From Parvularculaceae bacterium (lineage in GTDB: Bacteria; Pseudomonadota; Alphaproteobacteria; Caulobacterales; Parvularculaceae), in contig JALWRV010000231.1 in the NCBI GenBank assembly GCA_027080545.1, positions 1 to 5,481 of the forward strand: a stretch of DNA of 5,481 nt, read 5' to 3'. A program made the position numbers and the translations under genes. Each line of letters opens with the position of its first letter. The stretch's first letter is position 1. A model generated the notes under the pieces. That model searched no databases, was not told the origin of the DNA, and worked only from the letters and a program-made list of their open reading frames with translations. Shown here piece by piece: positions 1 through 5,481 of the stretch.

Positions 1-332
1 ATATCGGTGTGGATTTGAGACCCGTGGGTGAAGGGACCAATATTGTCGCGTACGCCCTCTTTGTTGATGTGAACTTTTAAATCCAATCCCAGCCTTTTCG
101 CCGTCTGGTCGCGAAAGGCGATCATTTCGCGAAACTTCCATGTTGTGTCCACATGAAGAAACGGGAAGGGTGGCTTTGAAGGGTAAAAGGCTTTAAGGGC
201 CAAATGCAGCATTACGGAGGAATCTTTGCCGACGGAATAGAGCATGACTGGATTATCGGCGCAGGCTGCCACCTCGCGCATGATGTGAATGCTTTCAGCT
301 TCTAGTCGTTGCAGGTGGGTGAGAAGAGCCAT
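1..332 (-). CDS. cysD: Sulfate adenylyltransferase subunit 2 (CysD), N-terminal part, cut by window edge
   Basis: CysD is the catalytic small subunit of the cytoplasmic ATP sulfurylase. With the GTPase CysN it joins sulfate to ATP to give adenylylsulfate (APS), the first step of sulfate assimilation and of PAPS supply. Reading the minus strand from the ATG at 332-330 gives 110 residues with no stop before the edge, about a third of the roughly 300-residue family length. Visible signatures are an opening helix around HLQRLEAESIHIMREV (6-21), the PP-loop pyrophosphatase motif SVGKDSS (33-39), FLHVDTTWKFREM (58-70) and GPFTHGSQIHTD (99-110), all in the usual CysD order. The start agrees with family N-termini; the only Shine-Dalgarno-like stretch is a weak AAGAAG about 11 nt upstream. 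The gene is divergent from the TolC gene. NodP, the same family serving glycan sulfation, cannot be excluded. CysN or a fused CysNC would be expected beyond the left edge. Confidence 0.95.
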   Translation of the reverse strand, partial: MALLTHLQRLEAESIHIMREVAACADNPVMLYSVGKDSSVMLHLALKAFYPSKPPFPFLHVDTTWKFREMIAFRDQTAKRLGLDLKVHINKEGVRDNIGPFTHGSQIHTD

Positions 333-384
333 AAAGATCAATGCTTCTTATGGTTAATAGGGGTGATCCAGCCTCATGGTGGCG

Positions 385-403
385 TATCTGGAAAATATCT
401 GGA
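385..403. repeat. Tandem 8-bp direct repeat, possible regulator site
   Basis: TATCTGGA occurs at 385-392 and again at 396-403, separated by three A residues, giving an 11-bp period close to one helical turn. Two identical half-sites on one face of the helix are typical of sites for response regulators or other factors that bind as head-to-tail dimers. The repeat overlaps the putative -35 hexamer at 389-394, a position that would suit regulation of tolC, cysD or both. No specific regulator can be named from the sequence. Confidence 0.4.
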
Positions 404-475
404 TTGAGCAATAATATGCCCGCTCCAAGGCCGCAAGTAGCGAGTGTGGGCAATAGCACTTTTATTCGTTCATCA

Positions 476-490
476 CAGCTTGAAAAGCTG
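476..490. repeat. Short perfect inverted repeat upstream of tolC
   Basis: CAGCTT (476-481), a GAA loop, then AAGCTG (485-490) form a perfect 6-bp inverted repeat, with a further AAGCTG copy at 494-499. It lies about 60 bp before the tolC start and is not followed by a T tract, so it does not look like a terminator. It could be an operator or a small hairpin in the tolC leader, but a 6-bp arm may arise by chance. Confidence 0.25.
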
Positions 491-547
491 CTAAGCTGGC
501 CCGGTTGGCCGTTTTGGGCTCATCACTAGGGTACAAGAGTAAAAAAT

Positions 548-1957
548 ATGCGTTATTTGAGGCTCCATAGGGGCGGGAAACGAAGCCATCATAGGCTTTT
601 GGGGGTGACCCTATTATTGGCTTTTGGGGGGGTGTTTTTTATCCCCTTGGCGCAGGCTCAGAGCCTTAAAGAGGCATTGGCGTTAGCCTATGAGACCAAC
701 CCGGATTTGCGGGCTGGTCAGGCAGATTTTGAAGCCAGTCAGGAGCAGATAGCATTGGCCCGGTCTCAGGGACGGCTTCAGGCGGGGGGGTCGCTTTCCT
801 ACGAATATCAAGATGGCAATTATGATCCGGGTAATCTCGACCTAGGGGGGGCGGGCATTGGTGATTTGGGCCCGATCATTGGGGCGCTCACAGGCAATGC
901 GGGGGTTGGTACCACGGCCACTGGCATTCAAATAGTCCAACCGCTTTTTCAAGGGTTCCGGGTGAAAAATGCAATATTGGGGGCGAAGGCGGCGGTCGGT
1001 GCCTCTCGGTCAAATTTGCAGACGACAGAGCAACAAATATTGGCAGAGGCGATAGCCAGCTATTTTGCCATTATCAGTGCCGAACAAACCTTGATGGCAG
1101 CAAATCTCAGTGTTGAAAGTTTGCAGGCACAACAGCGGGCAGCACAGATAGCTTTTGAGATTGGGCAAAACTCAACCACCGATACGGCGCGTATTGATGC
1201 GGGCTTGGCCCGTGCTGAGGCAGCACGGATTAACGGGCAAGCAAATCTGGCGGTGGCGCGGGCGCAGTTTGAGCGTATTATTGGGCAGCCCCCCGCTAGT
1301 TTGGAAAAGCACCCTCCCTTGCCACCTCTCTCATTTGATCAAGCGGGATTTATCGATCTGGCGCTTTCTCACAACCCGCAGTTAAAAGCGGCGCGGCGAT
1401 TAGAAGAAGCGGCATGGTTGGAGGTGAAAATCGCTGAAGGCGCACGGGGGCCCTCGCTTTCAGCCAAGGCGACCTATGGTTATGCACGGGATAGCTTTAT
1501 TCAGGGGGATCAATCCACCAGCGGCACGTTGAGCGCAGAACTGACCATTCCCCTTTATCAAGGTGGGGCCGAGTTTGCTGCCATTAGGCAGGCCAAGGCC
1601 AAGGCCAGAGCCGCTCATCAGCGTGTGTTGTCAGGCGAGCGCCAGGTGCGTGAAGCGGCGATACAGGCATGGTTGCGCCATGAGGCTGCAGAGGCGGCTG
1701 TGCTGGCCGCTGAGCGTGGCCTTCGGGCTGCTAGTATGGCCTATGCCAGTGCCAGCGAAGAAAACCGTCTCGGGGTCATTTCGTCATTGGATGTGCTGGT
1801 TGCTGAAGAAGCCCTGTTCAATGCGCGGGTCTCATTGGTAAATGCGCGCCAGCAACAACAATTAACCGCTTATGGATTATTACAGGTAGCGGGGAAATTG
1901 ACAGCGCGCGATTTGGGGCTTGATGTCGCCTTCTATGATAAGAGCGATAGAAGATAG
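548..1957 (+). CDS. tolC: TolC-family outer membrane efflux/secretion channel
   Basis: TolC-family proteins form trimeric beta-barrel/alpha-helical tunnels that carry substrates of type I secretion systems and RND/MFS efflux pumps from periplasmic adaptors through the outer membrane. The 469-residue product is close to the usual TolC length. It begins with a signal peptide: a basic stretch (2-16), a hydrophobic core (about 17-34) and an AQA cleavage site, with the mature protein starting near Q38. Two outer-membrane-efflux repeats follow (about 38-245 and 260-450), rich in Ala/Gln coiled-coil helices. The first holds QPLFQGFRVKNAI and the helix-rich stretch from GQNSTTDTARID to IIGQPP; the second holds IPLYQGG and the SSLDVLVAEE segment. 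The ATG at 548 gives a proper signal peptide, with a weak AAGAG 8 nt upstream. No adaptor or ABC transporter gene lies beside it, so substrate and partner are unknown. The symbol denotes family, not proven orthology to E. coli TolC. Its last 25 bp overlap rfbA on the other strand. Confidence 0.93.
   Translation: MRYLRLHRGGKRSHHRLLGVTLLLAFGGVFFIPLAQAQSLKEALALAYETNPDLRAGQADFEASQEQIALARSQGRLQAGGSLSYEYQDGNYDPGNLDLGGAGIGDLGPIIGALTGNAGVGTTATGIQIVQPLFQGFRVKNAILGAKAAVGASRSNLQTTEQQILAEAIASYFAIISAEQTLMAANLSVESLQAQQRAAQIAFEIGQNSTTDTARIDAGLARAEAARINGQANLAVARAQFERIIGQPPASLEKHPPLPPLSFDQAGFIDLALSHNPQLKAARRLEEAAWLEVKIAEGARGPSLSAKATYGYARDSFIQGDQSTSGTLSAELTIPLYQGGAEFAAIRQAKAKARAAHQRVLSGERQVREAAIQAWLRHEAAEAAVLAAERGLRAASMAYASASEENRLGVISSLDVLVAEEALFNARVSLVNARQQQQLTAYGLLQVAGKLTARDLGLDVAFYDKSDRR
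626..851 (+). repeat. Three G7 homopolymer tracts inside tolC
   Basis: Runs of seven G occur at 626-632, 784-790 and 845-851, within roughly the first 300 bp of the TolC reading frame. The first is inside the signal-peptide codons. Each encodes glycine-rich residues and the frame is intact as given. Several further G5 runs lie nearby, for example at 601-605 and 901-905. Such tracts can be slippage hotspots, but they may also just reflect use of GGG glycine codons. Confidence 0.6.
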
Positions 1958-2796
1958 TCCCCATAGCCGCTTTTGCGCAAAGGGGCAGCGAGCGCGCGTA
2001 ATTGCTGGTCGGTGATAAACCCTTCACGCCAGGCAATTTCTTCCGGCGCTGAAATGCGCATGCCTTGGCGCTGTTCTAAGGTCTGAATGAAATTGCTGGC
2101 TTGCAAAAGCGAAGCATGGGTGCCGGTATCAAGCCAGGCATAGCCACGGCCCATACATTCAACTTGTAAATTACCGGCCTCCAGATAAACCCGATTAAGA
2201 TCGGTAATTTCCAGCTCGCCGCGTGGGGATGGCCTGATTGATTTGGCAGCCTCAATGACAGAATTATCGTAAAAATAAAGCCCCGTTACCGCCCAGTTGG
2301 ACTTTGGGGTTTTGGGCTTTTCTTCAATCGAGGTGGCAACACCTTTTTCGTCAAAGGCAACAACCCCATAGCGCTCAGGGTCACGGACCTGATAGGCAAA
2401 AACGCAAGCGCCTGATTTTATTTGTGCAGCGCTTTTTAATTGCTCTTGAAGCCCGTGGCCGTAGAAAATATTGTCTCCGAGAACAAGACAAACACTATCA
2501 TCGCCAATGAAATCCTCACCGAGGATGAAGGCTTGTGCCAATCCATCCGGGGAGGGTTGCACAACATAAGAAAATTTTAGTCCCCATTGGTTGCCATCGC
2601 CCAGTAATTCCTTGAAACGGTCTTGTTCGTGAGGCGTGGTGATAATCAGAATTTCGGAAATGCCCGCCAGCATGAGGGTTGAAAGCGGATAATAAATCAT
2701 CGGCTTGTCGTAAATCGGCAAGAGCTGTTTTGAGGTGGTTAGGGTGAGGGGATGGAGGCGTGTGCCGGATCCGCCAGCGAGAATAATGCCCTTCAT
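1933..2796 (-). CDS. rfbA: Glucose-1-phosphate thymidylyltransferase (RmlA/RfbA)
   Basis: This cytoplasmic nucleotidyltransferase condenses glucose-1-phosphate with dTTP to dTDP-glucose, the first committed step to dTDP-L-rhamnose and usually feedback-inhibited by that product. The 287-residue protein matches family length (about 290). It shows the nucleotide-binding signature GGSGTRLHPLT (8-18) followed by SKQLLPIYDKPM (22-33), the metal-binding LGDN (106-109), DPERYGVV (139-146), IEEKP (157-161) and a C-terminal region with WLDTGTH. I chose the ATG at 2796-2794 because family members start MKGIILAGG; it sits 1 bp after the rfbD stop, with AAGGGA 10 nt upstream inside the end of rfbD. An in-frame TTG at 2838 would add 14 residues of rfbD-overlapping sequence and is less likely. 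It is the last gene of the operon, and its final 25 bp overlap the tolC 3' end. No intrinsic terminator is visible downstream. Confidence 0.97.
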   Translation of the reverse strand: MKGIILAGGSGTRLHPLTLTTSKQLLPIYDKPMIYYPLSTLMLAGISEILIITTPHEQDRFKELLGDGNQWGLKFSYVVQPSPDGLAQAFILGEDFIGDDSVCLVLGDNIFYGHGLQEQLKSAAQIKSGACVFAYQVRDPERYGVVAFDEKGVATSIEEKPKTPKSNWAVTGLYFYDNSVIEAAKSIRPSPRGELEITDLNRVYLEAGNLQVECMGRGYAWLDTGTHASLLQASNFIQTLEQRQGMRISAPEEIAWREGFITDQQLRALAAPLRKSGYGDYLLSLLS

Positions 2797-2797
2797 T

Positions 2798-3709
2798 TTA
2801 GGAGATTCCCTTTTCAGTGTGGGTGCTTTGTTGTTCAAGCAATATTTTGGTGACGAACCTCACGCGATCTTGCCAATTTTTTGGGGTTATAGCGAAGGTT
2901 TTTTCAATTTTTTGGCAATTCAAGACCGACCAGGCAGGGCGCCGGGCAGGGGTGGGAAAGGCATCGCTGGTGGTCGGGGTAAGTGTTATTTCTTTTCCTG
3001 TCTCTTGTTGGACCATGGCAAAAATTTCGCGGGCAAAGCCATGCCATGTAGTGCGCCCGGCGCCGGTATAGTGATAGGTGCCATAGGCGGGCTTGCTATC
3101 GGTTGAAATTTTATTAGCAATGAGCAATAGCGCCTCAGCGATGTCATCGGCAAAGCTGGGCGTGCCATGCTGATCATCGACAACGCTGACAGCCCCTTTG
3201 TCAAACCCAAGGCGTAGCATGGTTTTTAAGAAATTTTTGCCAGTTAAGGAATAAACCCAAGCGGTGCGTAAAATAATATGATGCGGCAGCACCGCACGAA
3301 TGGCGCGCTCTCCTGCAAGCTTGGTTTCCCCATAGACATTTTGCGGGGCCGGGTCATCCGTTTCCTTGAAAGGGGAAGTGCCATTGCCGGCAAAAATATA
3401 ATCGGTGGAGATATGCAAAAGTGGAATATTTTGCATGGCACAGGCGCGAGCCAGATGGCGTGGTCCTTCGCAATTGACCGCCAAGGCGCGATCTTTTTCT
3501 TTCTCTGCCAGATCAACGGCCGTGTAAGCGGCGGCATTGATGACGATATCCGGTTCGACCTGTCGCATGATTTGCGCGACCCGAAGCCCGTCCGTAATAT
3601 CCAAAATCTCCGAATTGGTGGCGAAGCCCTGAATATTATGAGACGGGGCAAGGCGGGTGAGGGCTTCACCAACCTGTCCATTGGCTCCGGTGATGAGAGC
3701 TTTCATCAT
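2798..3709 (-). CDS. rfbD: dTDP-4-dehydrorhamnose reductase (RmlD/RfbD)
   Basis: RmlD is a cytoplasmic short-chain dehydrogenase that uses NAD(P)H to reduce dTDP-4-dehydro-L-rhamnose to dTDP-L-rhamnose, the final step of the pathway. The 303-residue product is near family length. It has the Rossmann glycine motif GANGQVG (8-14), INAAAYTAVD (57-66), STDYIFAG (101-108) and the catalytic pair Tyr126/Lys130 in VYGETK, followed by an RTAWVYS segment and a substrate-binding C-terminal half. Position 67, after AYTAVD, is Leu where Lys is common in this family, a minor departure. Two adjacent ATG codons (3709-3707 and 3706-3704) could start it, and no strong Shine-Dalgarno decides between them; the nearest is AGGGACGG, more than 10 nt away inside the end of rfbB. 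It lies 3 bp after rfbB, so translation is probably coupled. Confidence 0.96.
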   Translation of the reverse strand: MMKALITGANGQVGEALTRLAPSHNIQGFATNSEILDITDGLRVAQIMRQVEPDIVINAAAYTAVDLAEKEKDRALAVNCEGPRHLARACAMQNIPLLHISTDYIFAGNGTSPFKETDDPAPQNVYGETKLAGERAIRAVLPHHIILRTAWVYSLTGKNFLKTMLRLGFDKGAVSVVDDQHGTPSFADDIAEALLLIANKISTDSKPAYGTYHYTGAGRTTWHGFAREIFAMVQQETGKEITLTPTTSDAFPTPARRPAWSVLNCQKIEKTFAITPKNWQDRVRFVTKILLEQQSTHTEKGIS

Positions 3710-3712
3710 TTG

Positions 3713-4768
3713 TTATACCGCCGTCCCTAAACGCTGACCCTGATAGGAACCATCGCGAATGGCTTGCCACCAGTCTCTGTTCTCCAGATACCAAATCGCT
3801 GTATCGCGCAAGCCTTGCTCGAAGGTGATGGAGGGTTCCCACCCTAAATCCTTTTTTATCAAAGAGGCATCAATCGCATAGCGGGCATCATGGCCCGGGC
3901 GATCTGTAACATATGTGATGAGGTCGCGATGGGGGCGCTTTGGAGAGGCTGGTGATAATTCGTCCATTAAATCGCAAATTTTATGCACGACTTGCAAATT
4001 GGTCCGCTCTTCATTGCCGCCTATATTATAGCTCGTGCCTGGCGCGGCTTTTTCACTAACCAGAATGAGCGCTCTTGCATGGTCATCCACATCGAGCCAG
4101 TCGCGAATCTGATCGCCCTTGCCATAAATCGGCAATGGCTTGCCCTCAAGGCAGTTGATAATCATCAGGGGGATCAGTTTTTCCGGAAACTGATAGGCTC
4201 CGTAATTATTGGAGCAATTGGTCATCAAGGTCGGCAGGCCATAAGTTTCGCGCCAGGCCCGCACCAGATGGTCAGATGATGCTTTGCTGGCGGAATAGGG
4301 GGAGTTGGGCGCATAGGGCGTGTCTTCGCGAAACAGGCCTTCAGGCCCAAGCGTGCCAAAAACCTCATCGGTTGAGATATGCTGGAAGCGAAAGCTCTTT
4401 TTGCCAGCCTCATCAAGGCCACGCCAATAATCGCGTGCGACTTCCAGCATGATATAGGTACCGATAATATTGGTTTCCATGAAACTCGCCGGACCATCTA
4501 TGGAGCGATCCACATGGCTTTCAGCGGCCAGATGTAAAACCCGATCCGGGCTAAAATCCGCAAACACCTGCTCCATTCTTTCACGATCACAAATATCGGC
4601 CTGCACAAATTTATAGCGCGAACTCTCGGCAACCTCATCAAGAGAGGCAAGATTGCCCGCATAGGTCAGGGCATCAACATTGCAAACTTCATGATCTGTT
4701 TGTGTAATAAGGCGGCGGATAACCGCAGAGCCGATGAAGCCGGCTCCACCAGTGACTAAATATTTCAT
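3713..4768 (-). CDS. rfbB: dTDP-glucose 4,6-dehydratase (RmlB/RfbB)
   Basis: RmlB is an NAD+-dependent extended short-chain dehydrogenase that converts dTDP-glucose to dTDP-4-dehydro-6-deoxyglucose, the second pathway step. The 351-residue product has full family length. Seen in order are the NAD-binding TGGAGFIGS (6-14), DALTYAGN (32-39), HLAAESHVDRS (79-89), the active-site STDEVFG (132-138) with the Thr133/Asp134/Glu135 triad, and the catalytic YSASK (Tyr158, Lys162). Further on come NCSNNYGAYQFPEKLIPL and a DRPGHDARYAID segment near the C-terminus, both characteristic of RmlB rather than UDP-galactose epimerases. The ATG overlaps the rfbC stop as ATGA (4 bp, 4765-4768), and GGAG at 4782-4779 lies 10 nt upstream, so translation is coupled to rfbC. 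No damage or unusual residue is seen. Confidence 0.98.
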   Translation of the reverse strand: MKYLVTGGAGFIGSAVIRRLITQTDHEVCNVDALTYAGNLASLDEVAESSRYKFVQADICDRERMEQVFADFSPDRVLHLAAESHVDRSIDGPASFMETNIIGTYIMLEVARDYWRGLDEAGKKSFRFQHISTDEVFGTLGPEGLFREDTPYAPNSPYSASKASSDHLVRAWRETYGLPTLMTNCSNNYGAYQFPEKLIPLMIINCLEGKPLPIYGKGDQIRDWLDVDDHARALILVSEKAAPGTSYNIGGNEERTNLQVVHKICDLMDELSPASPKRPHRDLITYVTDRPGHDARYAIDASLIKKDLGWEPSITFEQGLRDTAIWYLENRDWWQAIRDGSYQGQRLGTAV

Positions 4769-5388
4769 TCAAGGGTTACTCCGACTTTTACATCATGGCA
4801 AATCGCGCCATCAGGATTATTCGGGTCATAGGAAAAATACTCCGGCAATTCCGAAAGGCGTGGATTATTTCTATCCTTATCGGACAGAACAGGGCCATCT
4901 TCGGACCAAGCATTTTTAGGCCAATCAATGGCAATATCGGGATCATCATAGGTTAGCCCTTTGTCGCGTGTGCAATCATAATGCTGGTCAACCTTATAGA
5001 CAATTTCACATTCATCGGTGAGCGTAATAAAACCATGAGCGAAGCCATGAGGCACTAAAAGTTGGGTGCCATTCTCCGCGCTTAGCTCTTCTGTAACATA
5101 TTGACCAAAGCTGGGGGAGCCATGTCGAATGTCGACGACTATATCGAGTAAGCGTCCGGCAACACAACGCACCAATTTGGCTTGAGTTGACGGGCCGGTT
5201 TGGAAATGTAGTCCGCGCAAAGTGCCTTTTTTTTGTGACTTTGAATGATTTTCCTGCACAAACTCAATACCAAACGATGTGAACCATTCTGCCCGGAAGG
5301 TTTCCGAAAACCAGCCGCGCTCATCCCCAAACCGCTTGGGCTGAAGCTTTTTTACCGCCGGAATAGCGAGCGGGATAAGGTTGGTCAC
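4765..5388 (-). CDS. rfbC: dTDP-4-dehydrorhamnose 3,5-epimerase (RmlC/RfbC), GTG start
   Basis: RmlC is a cytoplasmic cupin-fold dimer that inverts C3 and C5 of dTDP-4-dehydro-6-deoxyglucose, the third step towards dTDP-L-rhamnose. The 207-residue product shows FGDERGWFSETF (20-31), QENHSKS (45-51), LRGLHFQ with the presumed catalytic base His61 (57-63), Lys71, VPHGFAHGF (112-120), IVYKV with Tyr131 (129-133), DDPDIAIDWP (148-157) and LSDKD (168-172), whose Asp probably pairs with His61. Family members are usually about 180-185 residues; here about 20 extra residues follow the LPEYFSY segment. The start is GTG at 5388-5386: no Met codon occurs near the N-terminus, the spacing to FGDERG fits the family, and GGGGA stands 8 nt upstream. 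It is the first gene of the rfbCBDA operon and overlaps rfbB by 4 bp. Confidence 0.96.
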   Translation of the reverse strand: MTNLIPLAIPAVKKLQPKRFGDERGWFSETFRAEWFTSFGIEFVQENHSKSQKKGTLRGLHFQTGPSTQAKLVRCVAGRLLDIVVDIRHGSPSFGQYVTEELSAENGTQLLVPHGFAHGFITLTDECEIVYKVDQHYDCTRDKGLTYDDPDIAIDWPKNAWSEDGPVLSDKDRNNPRLSELPEYFSYDPNNPDGAICHDVKVGVTLE

Positions 5389-5396
5389 GTTGTTTT

Positions 5397-5402
5397 TCCC
5401 CG
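5397..5402 (-). promoter_or_regulatory. Ribosome binding site supporting the GTG start of rfbC
   Basis: The minus strand reads CGGGGA here, ending 8 nt before the GTG at 5388. It is purine-rich and G-rich at suitable spacing. With the lack of any nearby ATG and the conserved N-terminal spacing of RmlC, it supports GTG as the real start. Confidence 0.55.
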
Positions 5403-5415
5403 ATAGAATTGGTGG

Positions 5416-5438
5416 CTAGCCTGCCCAAGTGAGGCTAG
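5416..5438. repeat. 7-bp inverted repeat upstream of rfbC
   Basis: CTAGCCT (5416-5422) and AGGCTAG (5432-5438) are perfect inverted arms around a 9-nt loop. The run of six A at 5439-5444 (six T on the minus strand) precedes the hairpin in the rfbC direction and gives A rather than U after it in the plus direction, so it does not fit an intrinsic terminator either way. It ends 27 bp before the rfbC start, suiting an operator or a 5' leader hairpin. Confidence 0.4.
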
Positions 5439-5481
5439 AAAAAAGCATAAATCGCTGAGCGAGAGAAGAGGCAGAGCGGTC

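Larger units (their letters stand above)
333..547. promoter_or_regulatory. Divergent cysD/tolC intergenic region with putative promoters
   Basis: These 215 bp separate two divergent starts, so both promoters should lie here. No convincing gene is present. A possible plus-strand promoter is TGGAAA (389-394), a 17-nt spacer, then TAATAT (412-417), each hexamer matching the sigma-70 consensus at four of six positions. A second weak plus-strand candidate is TTGGCC (505-510) with TAGGGT (527-532) 16 nt later. No clear minus-strand promoter for cysD stands out. The region also carries an 8-bp direct repeat and a short inverted repeat, listed separately. Promoter calls are pattern matches only; alphaproteobacterial promoters often diverge from the E. 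coli consensus. Confidence 0.35.
5389..5481 (-). promoter_or_regulatory. Leader/promoter region of the rfbCBDA operon
   Basis: These 93 bp precede rfbC on the minus strand and reach the window edge, so the promoter is probably here or just beyond. On the minus strand a TATGCT -10-like hexamer occurs at 5449-5444, but no good -35 stands 17 nt before it. A TTGGGC (5429-5424) farther downstream also lacks a good -10. The region contains a T tract and a 7-bp inverted repeat, listed separately. No gene is seen in it. Confidence 0.3.

Noticed and set aside
341..529. A 62-codon plus-strand open frame in the cysD-tolC intergenic region
   Set aside because: It has no recognisable domain and no good ribosome binding site, and its composition looks like translated non-coding DNA. 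It also spans the region where both divergent promoters must lie.
1972..1981. Perfect 10-bp palindrome TTTGCGCAAA just past the tolC stop
   Set aside because: It lies within conserved-length rfbA coding sequence, has no loop for a stable hairpin and no T tract, so it is not a terminator and is probably chance.
2797..2838. Upstream TTG start for rfbA adding 14 residues
   Set aside because: The extra residues are the rfbD 3' end read in another frame. RmlA proteins begin at MKGIILAGG, and an AAGGGA is well placed for the ATG at 2796.
2735..3106. Open frame of 123 codons on the plus strand across rfbA/rfbD
   Set aside because: It is antisense to two clearly recognised genes and shows no family resemblance.
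3244..3681. Open frame of 145 codons on the minus strand in another frame of rfbD
   Set aside because: It is a shifted frame inside rfbD with no start context or known domain.
3278..3730. Open frame of 150 codons on the plus strand opposite rfbD
   Set aside because: It is antisense to the full-length, motif-complete rfbD; long antisense frames are common opposite such genes.

Overview
The window looks like chromosomal DNA from a Gram-negative bacterium, most likely an alphaproteobacterium. This is inferred from the style of the TolC-family protein, the close resemblance of the CysD fragment to proteobacterial CysD, and base composition that looks roughly balanced by eye. I cannot name a genus. 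Nothing visible marks a plasmid, phage or insertion sequence, and there is no tRNA, rRNA or CRISPR array.

Layout, left to right. (1) Positions 1-332, minus strand: the first 110 codons of cysD, the small subunit of ATP sulfurylase, cut by the left edge. (2) Positions 333-547: a 215-bp divergent intergenic region with an 8-bp direct repeat at an 11-bp period and a short inverted repeat. (3) Positions 548-1957, plus strand: a TolC-family outer-membrane efflux/secretion channel with a clear signal peptide. (4) Positions 1933-5388, minus strand: a complete four-gene dTDP-L-rhamnose operon, transcribed rfbC-rfbB-rfbD-rfbA and packed with a 4-bp overlap or gaps of only 1-3 bp. The 3' end of rfbA overlaps the 3' end of tolC tail to tail by 25 bp. 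(5) Positions 5389-5481: the leader/promoter region of the rhamnose operon, with a 7-bp inverted repeat just upstream of the ribosome binding site.

How the genes work together. RfbA makes dTDP-glucose from glucose-1-phosphate and dTTP, RfbB dehydrates it to the 4-keto-6-deoxy sugar, RfbC epimerises C3 and C5, and RfbD reduces the product to dTDP-L-rhamnose, the donor for O-antigen, capsule or exopolysaccharide. All four proteins look intact and keep their recognisable motifs, so the pathway is probably functional. CysD makes adenylylsulfate for cysteine synthesis or, in some bacteria, for sulfating surface glycans. TolC proteins export proteins or small molecules across the outer membrane. 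A shared cell-surface theme is possible but not shown by this sequence.

I see no clearly undescribed system. The observations most worth checking are the tail-to-tail gene overlap with no visible terminator, the cluster of three G7 tracts near the 5' end of the tolC gene, the helically phased repeat between cysD and tolC, and the cysD/rhamnose adjacency.
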